Origin: Flavobacteriales bacterium
GTDB lineage: Bacteria > Bacteroidota > Bacteroidia > Flavobacteriales_E > Vicingaceae
Length of the DNA: 64,000 nucleotides
Reading direction: 5' to 3'
Assembly: GCA_002706365.1 (NCBI GenBank)
Contig: PALM01000030.1
Coordinates: 97,310 to 161,309 of the forward strand
Shown here: positions 34,196 to 42,636 of the stretch, one piece after another
Position numbering within the stretch: position 1 is the first letter of the stretch
Layout of the letters: every line of letters begins with the position of its first letter
Notes under the pieces: model-generated
Told to the model about the DNA's origin: nothing
The model's database searches: none
Seen by the model: the letters and a program-made list of their open reading frames with translations, nothing else
Program-made: the position numbers and the translations under genes

Positions 34196-35749
34196 ATGAA
34201 TAGCCAATCTAACAAGACAGAAAAAATACGCAAGCTCAGCACTAGCAACACCATCCAACTAGCTGGTTTAGAGCATGGTAGAGTACAACCACAAGCTGTT
34301 GACCTAGAAGAAGCTGTGCTTGGTGCCATGATGCTTGAGCGAGATGCAGTAAACACTGCCATCGACATTCTGCAGCCTCGCAGTTTCTACAAAGAAAGTC
34401 ATCAAAAGATCTTTTCTACAATTCAAGATCTCTTTCAAAAATCAGAGCCCATAGATATATTAACAATTACCAATGCTCTAAAGCAAAAAGCTGAGCTTGA
34501 ATTAGTTGGTGGGCCTTATTATATCACTCAATTAACCAATAGAGTAGCATCAGCAGCCAATGTAGAATTCCATGCGAGGATTATCGCACAGAAATACATT
34601 CAAAGAGAACTGATCCGCATTAGTACAGAGATCATTTCAGATGCTTATGATGATACTACTGATGTATTTACTCTATTAGATAAAGCCGAAAGTGGACTTT
34701 TCGAAGTTACTGAAGGGAATATCAGAAAGAACTACGATTCAATGTCGACCTTGATCCGTTCTGCGATCAAGCAAATTGAACAAGCCAAGGATCATGAAGG
34801 AAATGTGGTTGGAGTTCCATCGGGCTTTACTGATCTAGATAGAATGACCAATGGTTGGCAATCCTCAGATCTTATTATTCTTGCTGCCCGACCGGCAATG
34901 GGTAAAACGGCTTTTGCATTAACCCTAGCTAGAAATGCAGCTGTTGATTTTCAAAAGCCAGTGGCAGTATTCTCTTTGGAGATGTCATCATTACAATTAG
35001 TCACTCGATTAATCTCTGGTGAATCTGAGCTTTCTTCAGGAAAACTTAGGTCGGGTAACCTTAGAAACGACGAGATCGAGCAGATCCATGCCAAGATCAC
35101 TGGTCTTGCAGACGCTCCTATCTTTATTGATGATACTCCTGCCATTTCTGTCTTCGAATTAAGAGCAAAAGCCAGAAGATTGAAGTCGCAGCACGACATA
35201 CAACTGCTATTAGTGGATTACCTTCAATTAATGACTGCCGGCGGTGATGGTAGCAAAGGAGGAAACCGCGAGCAAGAGATAAGCACCATCTCAAGATCCT
35301 TAAAGAGTATTGCTAAGGAATTGAACATCCCTGTAATTGCGCTTTCTCAGTTGAGTAGAGCTGTAGAATCAAGAGGAGGAGATCGTCGTCCGCAACTTTC
35401 GGATCTAAGAGAATCTGGTTCTATTGAGCAGGATGCAGATATGGTAATGTTCATCAACCGTCCGGAATACTACGGACTTGAAGAAGATGAGCACGGTAAC
35501 TCTACTTTAGGTTTGGCCAATATCATTATTGCCAAGCACAGAAATGGTGCAGTTGGTGATGTACAGCTGAAGTTTACTTCTGAATTGGCTAAATTCTCCG
35601 ATATGGGTCATTCAGAGTTCGATAATATGGATACAGGATTCAGCAGTATTGGTCCGAATGACGACTTCGACACAGGAGGAAGCATTACTCGTCCTTCTAA
35701 AATGGATGATGAGGATTTTGGAGAAGACGATGATGATGTACCCTTCTAA
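34196..35749 (+). CDS. dnaB: Replicative DNA helicase DnaB
   Basis: A 517-residue hexameric helicase that unwinds DNA at the replication fork. The N-terminal domain (about 25-130, QAVDLEEAVLGAMMLERDA) is followed by a linker and the RecA-like C-terminal domain (about 195-460) with Walker A (ARPAMGKTAF) and Walker B (LLLVDYLQLM). The extreme C-terminus is acidic and ends DDDDVPF, much like the SSB tail. No intein is seen. The start is at ATG 34196. Confidence 0.97.
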   Translation: MNSQSNKTEKIRKLSTSNTIQLAGLEHGRVQPQAVDLEEAVLGAMMLERDAVNTAIDILQPRSFYKESHQKIFSTIQDLFQKSEPIDILTITNALKQKAELELVGGPYYITQLTNRVASAANVEFHARIIAQKYIQRELIRISTEIISDAYDDTTDVFTLLDKAESGLFEVTEGNIRKNYDSMSTLIRSAIKQIEQAKDHEGNVVGVPSGFTDLDRMTNGWQSSDLIILAARPAMGKTAFALTLARNAAVDFQKPVAVFSLEMSSLQLVTRLISGESELSSGKLRSGNLRNDEIEQIHAKITGLADAPIFIDDTPAISVFELRAKARRLKSQHDIQLLLVDYLQLMTAGGDGSKGGNREQEISTISRSLKSIAKELNIPVIALSQLSRAVESRGGDRRPQLSDLRESGSIEQDADMVMFINRPEYYGLEEDEHGNSTLGLANIIIAKHRNGAVGDVQLKFTSELAKFSDMGHSEFDNMDTGFSSIGPNDDFDTGGSITRPSKMDDEDFGEDDDDVPF

Positions 35750-35807
35750 ATTCCAAGGCAATATTTCGGTCTGATTTTCGCTTCATAATGGCTAATTTTA
35801 TAAGTCT

Positions 35808-37067
35808 ATGAAGTTTTTACTCAGTATTTTCCTACAATTAGCCCTATTTGGTAGTCTTTCAGCCTCTTATCTTCTTATTCCCATGGATGAGAGTCAGAAA
35901 AACCATCTAAAAGCATATGGTATTGCCTATTGGGTGCTGACAGCTGAAGAAGAGGTAGATTGGCTTCTGAATTACAGAGGCGGAAGCTTCATGATGAAGT
36001 ACGCCAAAGAAATTGAAGATGAAATGCTGATTCGCGGCGTTTCTTATCAAGTGATCCCCGATGCAAGATCTTCTGCCATACTCACAGAAATAAGCAATCC
36101 AGAATCAAACACCGATGTAGTTAAGCTTCAGAAAGCCCCAAAAATGGTGGTTTATTCTCCTAAAGGTAAACAGCCATGGGATGATGCGGTAACTCTTGTG
36201 CTGACCTATGCCGAAATCCCCTATGATGTAGTCTACGACAAAGAAGTAATGGAAGGCAAGCTTCCACTCTACGATTGGCTGCATTTGCACCATGAAGATT
36301 TCACTGGTCAGTATGGAAGATTCTACGCCAACTACAGAAATCACTCTTGGTACAGAGAGCAGGTTAGGGAGAATGAAGAAATGGCTGCGCAGCTGGGATT
36401 CAATAAGGTTTCTGATCTGAAATTGGGAGTTGCCCAAAAGATCAAGGAGTTTACATCAGGTGGCGGTTTCCTATTTGCAATGTGCTCGGGTACCGACTCA
36501 TACGATATTTCTCTTGCTGCATCTCAGCTCGATATCTGCGAAAAGATGTTCGATGGGGATGGAACAACTCCAGATTACAACAGCAAATTGGATTATGACA
36601 ATGCTTTCGCCTTCGAGAACTTCACTTTGAAGACCAATCCAATGGAATACGAATTCTCAAATATTGATGCTACGCATGTGCACAATCGCATTCCAGAGAA
36701 TAGAGATAAGTTCACCCTATTTGAATTTTCAGCTAAGTGGGATCCTGTACCTACAATGCTTTGTCAGAACCACACACAGATCATTGATGGCTTCATGGGA
36801 CAAACCACCGACTACGACAAAAGATTCATAAAGTCTGATGTGCTGGTGATGGGAGAGAATAAATCACTGGGAACAGCAAGATATATTCATGGCAAGTTTG
36901 GAAAGGGCACATGGACTTTCTATGGGGGTCACGATCCCGAAGACTATCAGCATTATGTAGGAGATCCTCCAACAGACCTCAACCTCCATCCAAATAGCCC
37001 GGGATACAGATTGATTTTGAATAATGTGCTGTTTCCGGCTGCGAAGAAGAAGAAACAAAAAACTTAA
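35808..37067 (+). CDS. Conserved exported protein, often mislabelled asparagine synthetase B
   Basis: A 419-residue protein with a signal peptide (LLSIFLQLALFGSLSAS). Close relatives beside dnaB in Flavobacteriia are, as I recall, labelled asparagine synthetase B, but there is no class II glutaminase N-terminal Cys nor an SGGxDS synthetase loop here. The TSGGGFLFAMCSGTDSYDIS segment resembles a class I glutamine-amidotransferase-like nucleophile elbow, so a flavodoxin-like fold with a single Cys is likelier. The C-terminus is Lys-rich (AAKKKKQKT). Function is unknown; the exported location argues against amino-acid biosynthesis. Confidence 0.72.
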   Translation: MKFLLSIFLQLALFGSLSASYLLIPMDESQKNHLKAYGIAYWVLTAEEEVDWLLNYRGGSFMMKYAKEIEDEMLIRGVSYQVIPDARSSAILTEISNPESNTDVVKLQKAPKMVVYSPKGKQPWDDAVTLVLTYAEIPYDVVYDKEVMEGKLPLYDWLHLHHEDFTGQYGRFYANYRNHSWYREQVRENEEMAAQLGFNKVSDLKLGVAQKIKEFTSGGGFLFAMCSGTDSYDISLAASQLDICEKMFDGDGTTPDYNSKLDYDNAFAFENFTLKTNPMEYEFSNIDATHVHNRIPENRDKFTLFEFSAKWDPVPTMLCQNHTQIIDGFMGQTTDYDKRFIKSDVLVMGENKSLGTARYIHGKFGKGTWTFYGGHDPEDYQHYVGDPPTDLNLHPNSPGYRLILNNVLFPAAKKKKQKT

Positions 37068-37093
37068 ACGAGGTTTAAGTTTTTGTAGACGCG

Positions 37094-37119
37094 AGAGTCT
37101 AGAGTCTAGAACCTAGACA
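37094..37119. repeat. CTAGA repeat block
   Basis: GAGTCTAGAGTCTAGAACCTAGAC, overlapping the stop codon of the DoxX-like gene (37113-37115 is the CTA of its TAG). Confidence 0.75.
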
Positions 37120-37748
37120 AGCCTATTAATTGTATCTGATAATAGGTCTATTATGGATCGCACAGTCCCAAATGGGTTTCGAAAGAGGTGATAGAAGAAC
37201 CTTGGCGATAATAACTCCATCAGAGCAGCAGCTATAGGTAAACTAAGGTAAATCCAAATAGAGAATTTGAATTTCATTTTGCTTTTTGTAACCAATGAAT
37301 TCCACGCTTTACTAACTCTATCTCTATAGTGCAATAAAATCAGTCCATCTAGAACTAAATAGTAAGATAAACGCCAAGTAAAGGCTTCTGCAAATCCTCT
37401 AGGCATGAAGCTCATATCCATTACAAGAATATTTGCGGCAATTGGTAGAAAAAGAAGTGCTCCAAGGATAACTGCTCGATTCCAAAGAAGTAATAGGCCG
37501 CAAATTAGCTGAGAAACACCAACAAAAGCTTTGAAAGGCTGCAAATCGAATAAGTACCAAGATATTCTAAAATTGCTCAACTCCCCTATTGGAGTAATGA
37601 GTTCCTCATCACTTAGTCCAAATTGAGTTGATGTGAGCTTTCCAATCCCATAGCTAATAAAAATACCAGCTAATAATAGTCGTGCAGCTAAAATGAAATA
37701 GGAATAGATTTTTGAGTTATCAAGCTTATACATTATTCGTTTGAGCAT
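37113..37748 (-). CDS. DoxX-like membrane protein
   Basis: A 211-residue integral membrane protein with about five hydrophobic helices. Residues about 18-150 match DoxX/MauE-type four-helix proteins: ARLLLAGIFISYGIGKLT in helix 1, GVSQLICGLLLLW in helix 2 and LPIAANILVMDMSF in helix 3. DoxX relatives are linked to redox and sulfur processes, but the role here is unknown. The stop codon is formed inside a CTAGA repeat. Confidence 0.72.
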   Translation of the reverse strand: MLKRIMYKLDNSKIYSYFILAARLLLAGIFISYGIGKLTSTQFGLSDEELITPIGELSNFRISWYLFDLQPFKAFVGVSQLICGLLLLWNRAVILGALLFLPIAANILVMDMSFMPRGFAEAFTWRLSYYLVLDGLILLHYRDRVSKAWNSLVTKSKMKFKFSIWIYLSLPIAAALMELLSPRFFYHLFRNPFGTVRSIIDLLSDTINRLV

Positions 37749-37833
37749 AAGCTAATTTATGAATAGCAGCTATTTAGGCAGCTAGCGTTAAAATAGTTTA
37801 TGAAAAATTATGATTGAAATTCACCAATTAAAT

Positions 37834-37874
37834 AGTCTAGGTTCTAGGCTCTAGACTCTCGGTTCTTAACTCTA
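37834..37874. repeat. CTAG heptamer repeat block
   Basis: AGTCTAGGTTCTAGGCTCTAG followed by ACTCTCGGTTCTTAACTCTAG: about six 7-bp steps with variants of TCTAG(G/A). It lies in the 212-bp gap between the DoxX-like start and the porin stop. Confidence 0.7.
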
Positions 37875-37886
37875 GCGCACACCTTG

Positions 37887-37912
37887 TCCTTCGGAGCTTT
37901 AGCGTAGAAGGA
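37887..37912. repeat. Interspersed palindromic element
   Basis: TCCTTC (37887-37892), 14-nt centre GGAGCTTTAGCGTA, GAAGGA (37907-37912). Its core (AGCTTTAGCG) is closely related to the repeats in the rplQ tail (AGCTTCAGCG). Seen here in non-coding DNA. Confidence 0.65.
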
Positions 37913-37937
37913 TAGCCGCACTTTAGGCACCCGTAAC

Positions 37938-37964
37938 TTAAATTTAGGCTTCGCCTAAATTTAA
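37938..37964. terminator. 12-bp perfect hairpin at the porin 3' end
   Basis: TTAAATTTAGGC, loop TTC, GCCTAAATTTAA; the downstream arm includes the porin stop codon. No U-tract follows on the minus strand, so termination is likely but not certain. Confidence 0.5.
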
Positions 37965-39790
37965 TTAACCATCCTCCAGCTCAAACCAAATTTCAAGGCT
38001 CTTCCTGGAACCGGGTATTGATAGACGCGTTCTGAGGCTTCGTCATAGTCGGATTGAAGTATATTTTCCATTTTCACGAAAAATCTACCGTTTCTAGTGA
38101 TTCCAAAATTCAAGAAGATATCCACTTGCTGAATATTACCTAAAGCTCTATCGCTTGGGTTTAAAAAGAATTGGGAATTATCTGGTGCATAAGCGTATCC
38201 ATTATAATCCGAGATCAACCATAGATCAGCTCCTATTTGGATTTGCAGAGATTCATTGAAAAATTCATTCTCGTAAAATAAGGAGTGATATGAGCTAAAT
38301 GCTGGCAGTGGCAAGAGTTCTTCATTTGAGATCGTCTGGAAGGTCAGCTGATTATATAGCTGTAAATGTTTGAAGAAATGAAACCTCTTGATCAAGCTAG
38401 CTGATACCGTTTGGATATCATCTTCTGCCTGTTGGATCTTAGCTTCTTTGTCGAAATAGATATAGTTAGTCAGGTTCTTAACTGCGACTTGAAGTTGGAT
38501 TCCACTCTTTTCTTCTGCAAGCTCAAATCCAAAGTCCTGATAAGCCGTACTCTTGAATGAGTTGTTTTCAAAGCGCTGATTCGTTCTTTGTCGCCTCGTG
38601 AAATAATCTACCTCATCAGTGCGTAAGTTAAAGAACAAAGCATACGCTATACTTTTCAATTTACCTGATACTCTTGCCTTCAAGAGGATTTCCTTCTCCT
38701 CATATCCACTTATTCCCTTTTCAAAATGAGCATTCCAGTGATGGGCTAAAAGCGAATCAGACCAACCTGCGATAATATGTTGAGAGTTGAATGTGGTGTC
38801 TGTAAGTGTATTTTGGAAATAGCGGTAATCTCGCTGACGAGCACCAAGATAGAATGCCTCATTCCATTGCAAGCCCACTTCATTACTAAAGACATTCACC
38901 ATTGAAGAATCTGCAGTTTGAGTAGAATCAAATTGGAAATTATCTATGATTCTATCTAATTCATTGACTCTATGTTCAAAATTCCTCCAGCTTCGATTCC
39001 ATTTGAACTTATGATAAAGCCCTATGTAATCCCTATCGATCTTTGCAGAATCATCTGAGAATTGCAGCACTTTATAGAGGTTTTGAATGCCAAACTCCCG
39101 GCCTCTAGACCTAGATTGGGCTCTAAGTAGATTTACCCCCAGGAGTGCAGTATTATTGCTTTCTTCCGTAGCTTCATCCACATAGACTCCTCCACTTTCC
39201 TGAGCTTCTAGATTGCTAATCGCATAATATCCATGTGATTGATACCTGCGATTTCTACTTTGAAGATTATATGTAGCGTGAAAACGAGTATGATTGGTCA
39301 ACTGACGGGGAAAGAAAGCCTCTGAATTGACCCTGTCATACTTAAAGCTAATATTAAGCCCTTCACCTAAATTCTGTGAATGCAATACTTCGAAATACTG
39401 TTCCTTCTCTTCTCCATTCATATAGTTGAGAATGGTAATTGGGCGATTTACTTTGTAATAGCTTAAGTTCTTATCACCTAAGATATACGGCCGATAACCT
39501 CCTTGCAGGAAGTGAATATCCCACTCTTGTGGATTTACTTGAAAAGAATGTAGTGGCATTCCAATATTCGATGTTCTCGCTAATGGAGAGCGAGGAGAAG
39601 GTAAAGGTCTATATAGTTGAAGGAAGTCGACCGGCTTCAGATTAGTGGAATCAAAATGCAAAAAGTGTGAATTCGCCGAAGAGCTTTCTATGCGCAAGCT
39701 ATCTAGATCAAAGTCCTCATCTTTCTCCTGAGACCAAGCAGTGGAAAAACTTAAAGAAAGAATAAAGAATGATAGCAATGCTTTTTGCAT
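37961..39790 (-). CDS. Putative porin (Porin_10 family)
   Basis: A 609-residue outer-membrane barrel with a signal peptide (ALLSFFILSLSFSTAWSQ) and many amphipathic strands; the N-terminal THR/Asp-rich plug-like part (LDSLRIESSSANSHFLH) and the sequence pattern fit the Bacteroidota Porin_10 (DUF4289) family. Substrate unknown. A TATCTTTG promoter element ends 4 nt before the ATG, so the mRNA should be leaderless. The 3' end overlaps a perfect hairpin. Confidence 0.8.
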   Translation of the reverse strand: MQKALLSFFILSLSFSTAWSQEKDEDFDLDSLRIESSSANSHFLHFDSTNLKPVDFLQLYRPLPSPRSPLARTSNIGMPLHSFQVNPQEWDIHFLQGGYRPYILGDKNLSYYKVNRPITILNYMNGEEKEQYFEVLHSQNLGEGLNISFKYDRVNSEAFFPRQLTNHTRFHATYNLQSRNRRYQSHGYYAISNLEAQESGGVYVDEATEESNNTALLGVNLLRAQSRSRGREFGIQNLYKVLQFSDDSAKIDRDYIGLYHKFKWNRSWRNFEHRVNELDRIIDNFQFDSTQTADSSMVNVFSNEVGLQWNEAFYLGARQRDYRYFQNTLTDTTFNSQHIIAGWSDSLLAHHWNAHFEKGISGYEEKEILLKARVSGKLKSIAYALFFNLRTDEVDYFTRRQRTNQRFENNSFKSTAYQDFGFELAEEKSGIQLQVAVKNLTNYIYFDKEAKIQQAEDDIQTVSASLIKRFHFFKHLQLYNQLTFQTISNEELLPLPAFSSYHSLFYENEFFNESLQIQIGADLWLISDYNGYAYAPDNSQFFLNPSDRALGNIQQVDIFLNFGITRNGRFFVKMENILQSDYDEASERVYQYPVPGRALKFGLSWRMVN

Positions 39791-39794
39791 GCGG

Positions 39795-39802
39795 CAAAGA
39801 TA
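39795..39802 (-). promoter_or_regulatory. -7 promoter element of the porin gene
   Basis: TATCTTTG on the minus strand, 4 nt before the ATG; the transcript would begin at or near the start codon. Confidence 0.5.
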
Positions 39803-39842
39803 AAGGGAAGTTTAGAGTTATGAGTACTTAGAGCTAGGAAGA

Positions 39843-39877
39843 AGTGCACTAGAGTGCAACTAGAGTGCCTAGAGTGC
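39843..39877. repeat. AGTGC-phased short repeat
   Basis: Four AGTGC words at 39843, 39853, 39864 and 39873 with (A)CTAGAG or CCTAGAG between, upstream of the porin promoter and downstream of the surface-protein stop. Confidence 0.6.
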
Positions 39878-39897
39878 AGCTAAAGTTGTTATAATTG

Positions 39898-41691
39898 TTA
39901 TTCTAAGATGAGGCGTTTACTAGTATTTCCAATTTTTAAGAGATAAAAGCCCTTTGGCAGTCTACTTAGATTAATTTGATGGCTGTTTTGGTAGATACCT
40001 TCTTCGAGAATGATTCTTCCTTTCGAATCGAATAATCTTAAATGTCGTTTCTCCTGTTTTTTAGAGTCAATTAGAATATTAAGTAATTCAGATGCCGGAT
40101 TAGGCCATATTTGTACCTCTTGCTCCTGCTCATACCCTTGCTCAGAAAGTCCAACCGGACAATCAAGGGTATCACCATTGATATTCCATCCACTACTAAT
40201 CAATTCAATTCTAGCTGAATCTCCTTTACAATAGATCAGATTCTCTGCCCCCAGTTCTACATTGAACTGTACTGCCTGACTTGACCAGCCAATTAAAGTG
40301 CTATCGTAGTTTACAATTGACAAGCCGCAATTATCCAGCATCTGATACATATTGGTCACATTGTGCACTTTCCATGAGGAAAGATCCTGATCGAAAGCAA
40401 TAGCATCCTTGAACATCCTAGTCAACAATCCTGCACTAGGGGTATTCCAATTACTAAGGTCTTGGTTAAAGCTTATAGCTCTTTGGAACATGAATGAGAA
40501 GTCTGTAGCTTTTTGCACATTCCACCCCCCAATATCTTGATTAAAGCTCAAGGCATCTTGGAACATATGAGAGAAGCTGCGCACTGAGTCAACTTGCCAG
40601 GAGCTGATATCCTGATTGAATGCTCTGGCATCATTGAACATGTATGACATATCTCTCACATTGCTCACATCCCAATTGCTGATATCCTGATTAAATGTCT
40701 CTGCATTGCCGAATATCAATCGCATATTCTCTACATTGGACACATCCCATTGATCCACTTTCCCATTGAAAGTAGGCGTTTGGAACAGCCGACTCATATC
40801 CACAACCTTCGACACATCCCAGGAATTCAAATCGTAATTGATCAAGGTACCGGCGAACATTCCACTCATATCCAAGACATTGGAAACATCCCACATGCTT
40901 ATATCTTGATCAAAGCTTCCCGCATCATAGAAGAGATCGTTCATATCCACCACATTCGAGACATCCCATTGATCAAGAGGCTGATTGAAAGCACTCGCAT
41001 AGGTAAACATACCAGCTACTGAGATCACATTAGACACATCCCAGCTATTGAGGGGTTGATTGAAGACATCCGCATCCATGAACATTTGTTCCATGAACTG
41101 CACCGAAGACACATCCCATTTACTGATATCCTGGTTGAACTGTTTGGCGCTTTTGAACATTCTGCTCATATCGATCACTCCAGAAACATCCCAGCTACTA
41201 AGATCCGAATTAACCGTACTCTTCCGAAAAGTGCCTGCACAGGAAGTCACACTATCCAGTCTGGGAGGCAAGGTGTCATTGATCCACATATTGGTATATG
41301 AGAATGACTCCTCCATACTTTTCCAATAATAATCTCCCCATTGTTCGATCGCCAATAGTTTTGGGCTATTGCCTATTTGTCGGCCAAAATAGATATGAGG
41401 AAATTCACCTCTAATTCGAATAGTGAATGTATCCGCACTGGGGTATTGGTGAATTATGCTATCTGTTATCGAAGTATCCTCAAAGACACCATCATTATCC
41501 CAATCCACATCATAATTATACTGCAGAACAGGATTGACAAAAATTATGACTGTGCTGTCATTAGATATCTTGATATCACTCCTATCCGTTACCCAAGTGC
41601 TTACGAAATCGGAAGTACTGATCTGAGCTTTGATTCCGGAAATCTGGAAAAGCAAGCAAGCTAGAAGGTATATAACTGACCTTTTTGTCAT
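39898..41691 (-). CDS. BspA-like (DUF285) surface protein with T9SS sorting domain
   Basis: A 597-residue protein. Signal peptide about 1-23 (YLLACLLFQISGIKAQ), then an N-terminal region of about 130 residues. Twelve repeats of about 24 residues follow, each resembling WDVSNVxDMSxMF and FNQDIS, the DUF285/BspA-like leucine-rich-repeat-type unit. A Cys and the linker come next, and the last 75 residues or so (QIWPNPASELLNI ... GFYLLKIGN) form a type A T9SS C-terminal sorting domain, so it should be secreted by the type IX system and displayed on the surface. The role may be adhesion. Confidence 0.9.
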   Translation of the reverse strand: MTKRSVIYLLACLLFQISGIKAQISTSDFVSTWVTDRSDIKISNDSTVIIFVNPVLQYNYDVDWDNDGVFEDTSITDSIIHQYPSADTFTIRIRGEFPHIYFGRQIGNSPKLLAIEQWGDYYWKSMEESFSYTNMWINDTLPPRLDSVTSCAGTFRKSTVNSDLSSWDVSGVIDMSRMFKSAKQFNQDISKWDVSSVQFMEQMFMDADVFNQPLNSWDVSNVISVAGMFTYASAFNQPLDQWDVSNVVDMNDLFYDAGSFDQDISMWDVSNVLDMSGMFAGTLINYDLNSWDVSKVVDMSRLFQTPTFNGKVDQWDVSNVENMRLIFGNAETFNQDISNWDVSNVRDMSYMFNDARAFNQDISSWQVDSVRSFSHMFQDALSFNQDIGGWNVQKATDFSFMFQRAISFNQDLSNWNTPSAGLLTRMFKDAIAFDQDLSSWKVHNVTNMYQMLDNCGLSIVNYDSTLIGWSSQAVQFNVELGAENLIYCKGDSARIELISSGWNINGDTLDCPVGLSEQGYEQEQEVQIWPNPASELLNILIDSKKQEKRHLRLFDSKGRIILEEGIYQNSHQINLSRLPKGFYLLKIGNTSKRLILE

Positions 41692-41722
41692 TTAATAAAA
41701 TTAAGGGATTTGTGGAAAGTGT

Positions 41723-41782
41723 GAGACTGGAGACTGGTCCTTCGGCTTTACTCAGAAACCAAGACTGGAGATTGGAGATTGA
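41723..41782. repeat. GGAGACT/GGAGATT heptamer repeats
   Basis: Two GAGACTG units (41723-41736), a CCTTCGGCTTTACT stretch, and three AGACTGG/AGATTGG/AGATTGA units (41762-41782); 7-bp periodicity is the same as in the TCTAGAC blocks although the sequence differs. Confidence 0.6.
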
Positions 41783-41803
41783 AAAAAAAATGTCCGTATA
41801 ATT

Positions 41804-42454
41804 CTATTTAAACTTCAATCCTTTAAAGTATTTCAATTCATAGTCCTTAAAAACCTCATTCTCCGGATGTTTAATCTTCATTCTTTGAATGAACTTCAAG
41901 CCCTTCTCGCAATACTGTTTGCTTCTCTTGCATATTAAACCATATGACTCAGCCAATAATACCTCTACTTTCTCATTATTTGGGTAGATCTTCAAAGCGT
42001 GTTCAAAATTTCCGATAGCAAGAAAATAATAACCCTCTGCCTTGTTTTGTAGACCCAGCTTAATCATTTCTATACCTCTATTCTTATCTGAATAAGGGTT
42101 TCTAGACTCATCGTATCCAATATCTCTAACAACTTCTTGCTTTTCCACAAAACTCAATTGGAATAGAAAGTAGATTGGGACAGCTAGGACAAAAAATAAG
42201 AGCAATGATAGTATTGTTACTTTGAAGTAGCGCTTTCTCTGTGCTAGAATCAATTCTTTTCGAATCTCATCTAATACTGCTTGTTCGATCTCGACCTTTG
42301 AAAGCGGTTTTCCAAACTTGATGGTATAGTATTCTCTTATTTCCCGATAAGAGAATTTGCCCTTGAAATACTTTCGCTTTCGTTTAAGTAAAAGCTTGTT
42401 ATTCCTCAAGGTCTTGATCATATGATCAATGGATCCTGCTCCGCCTCCTAACAT
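41804..42454 (-). CDS. Conserved Bacteroidota protein with one membrane helix and TPR-like end
   Basis: A 216-residue protein. The N-terminus MLGGGAGSIDHMIKTLRNNK is a word I recognise from short conserved Bacteroidota proteins of unknown function. A Lys/Arg-rich region follows (LLLKRKRKYFKGK), then a transmembrane helix at about 78-97 (VTILSLLLFFVLAVPIYFLF) and a helical pair resembling a TPR (FLAIGNFEHALKIYPNNEKV). A scaffold or membrane-anchoring role is possible, but no partner is apparent in the window. Confidence 0.65.
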   Translation of the reverse strand: MLGGGAGSIDHMIKTLRNNKLLLKRKRKYFKGKFSYREIREYYTIKFGKPLSKVEIEQAVLDEIRKELILAQRKRYFKVTILSLLLFFVLAVPIYFLFQLSFVEKQEVVRDIGYDESRNPYSDKNRGIEMIKLGLQNKAEGYYFLAIGNFEHALKIYPNNEKVEVLLAESYGLICKRSKQYCEKGLKFIQRMKIKHPENEVFKDYELKYFKGLKFK

Positions 42455-42579
42455 TTAGATTGATAATTGAGATTTTTCATAACCCAAATACAAAATACGA
42501 ATTCAATCTATCTTCTGAGTTTCTACCGATTAAGCAGATTTAAAATCAACTCTTCAGTCTCCGATCTCCGATCCCAAAC

Positions 42580-42611
42580 AAAAAACCCCATCCCGAAAAA
42601 TCGGGACAGGG
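42580..42611 (-). terminator. Rho-independent terminator after citrate synthase
   Basis: On the minus strand: CCCTGTCCCGA, loop TTTT, TCGGGATGGGG, then a T-run. With two G-U wobbles the stem is fully paired (11 bp). It lies 26 nt past the stop. Confidence 0.85.
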
Positions 42612-42636
42612 CTTTAGAATACTTATCTAATTCAAA

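Noticed and set aside
35808..37067. Asparagine synthetase B
   Set aside because: A signal peptide is present and both catalytic motifs of AsnB are missing.
40691..41329. Several open frames opposite the BspA-like gene
   Set aside because: They mirror the 24-residue repeats of the real gene and have no start signals.
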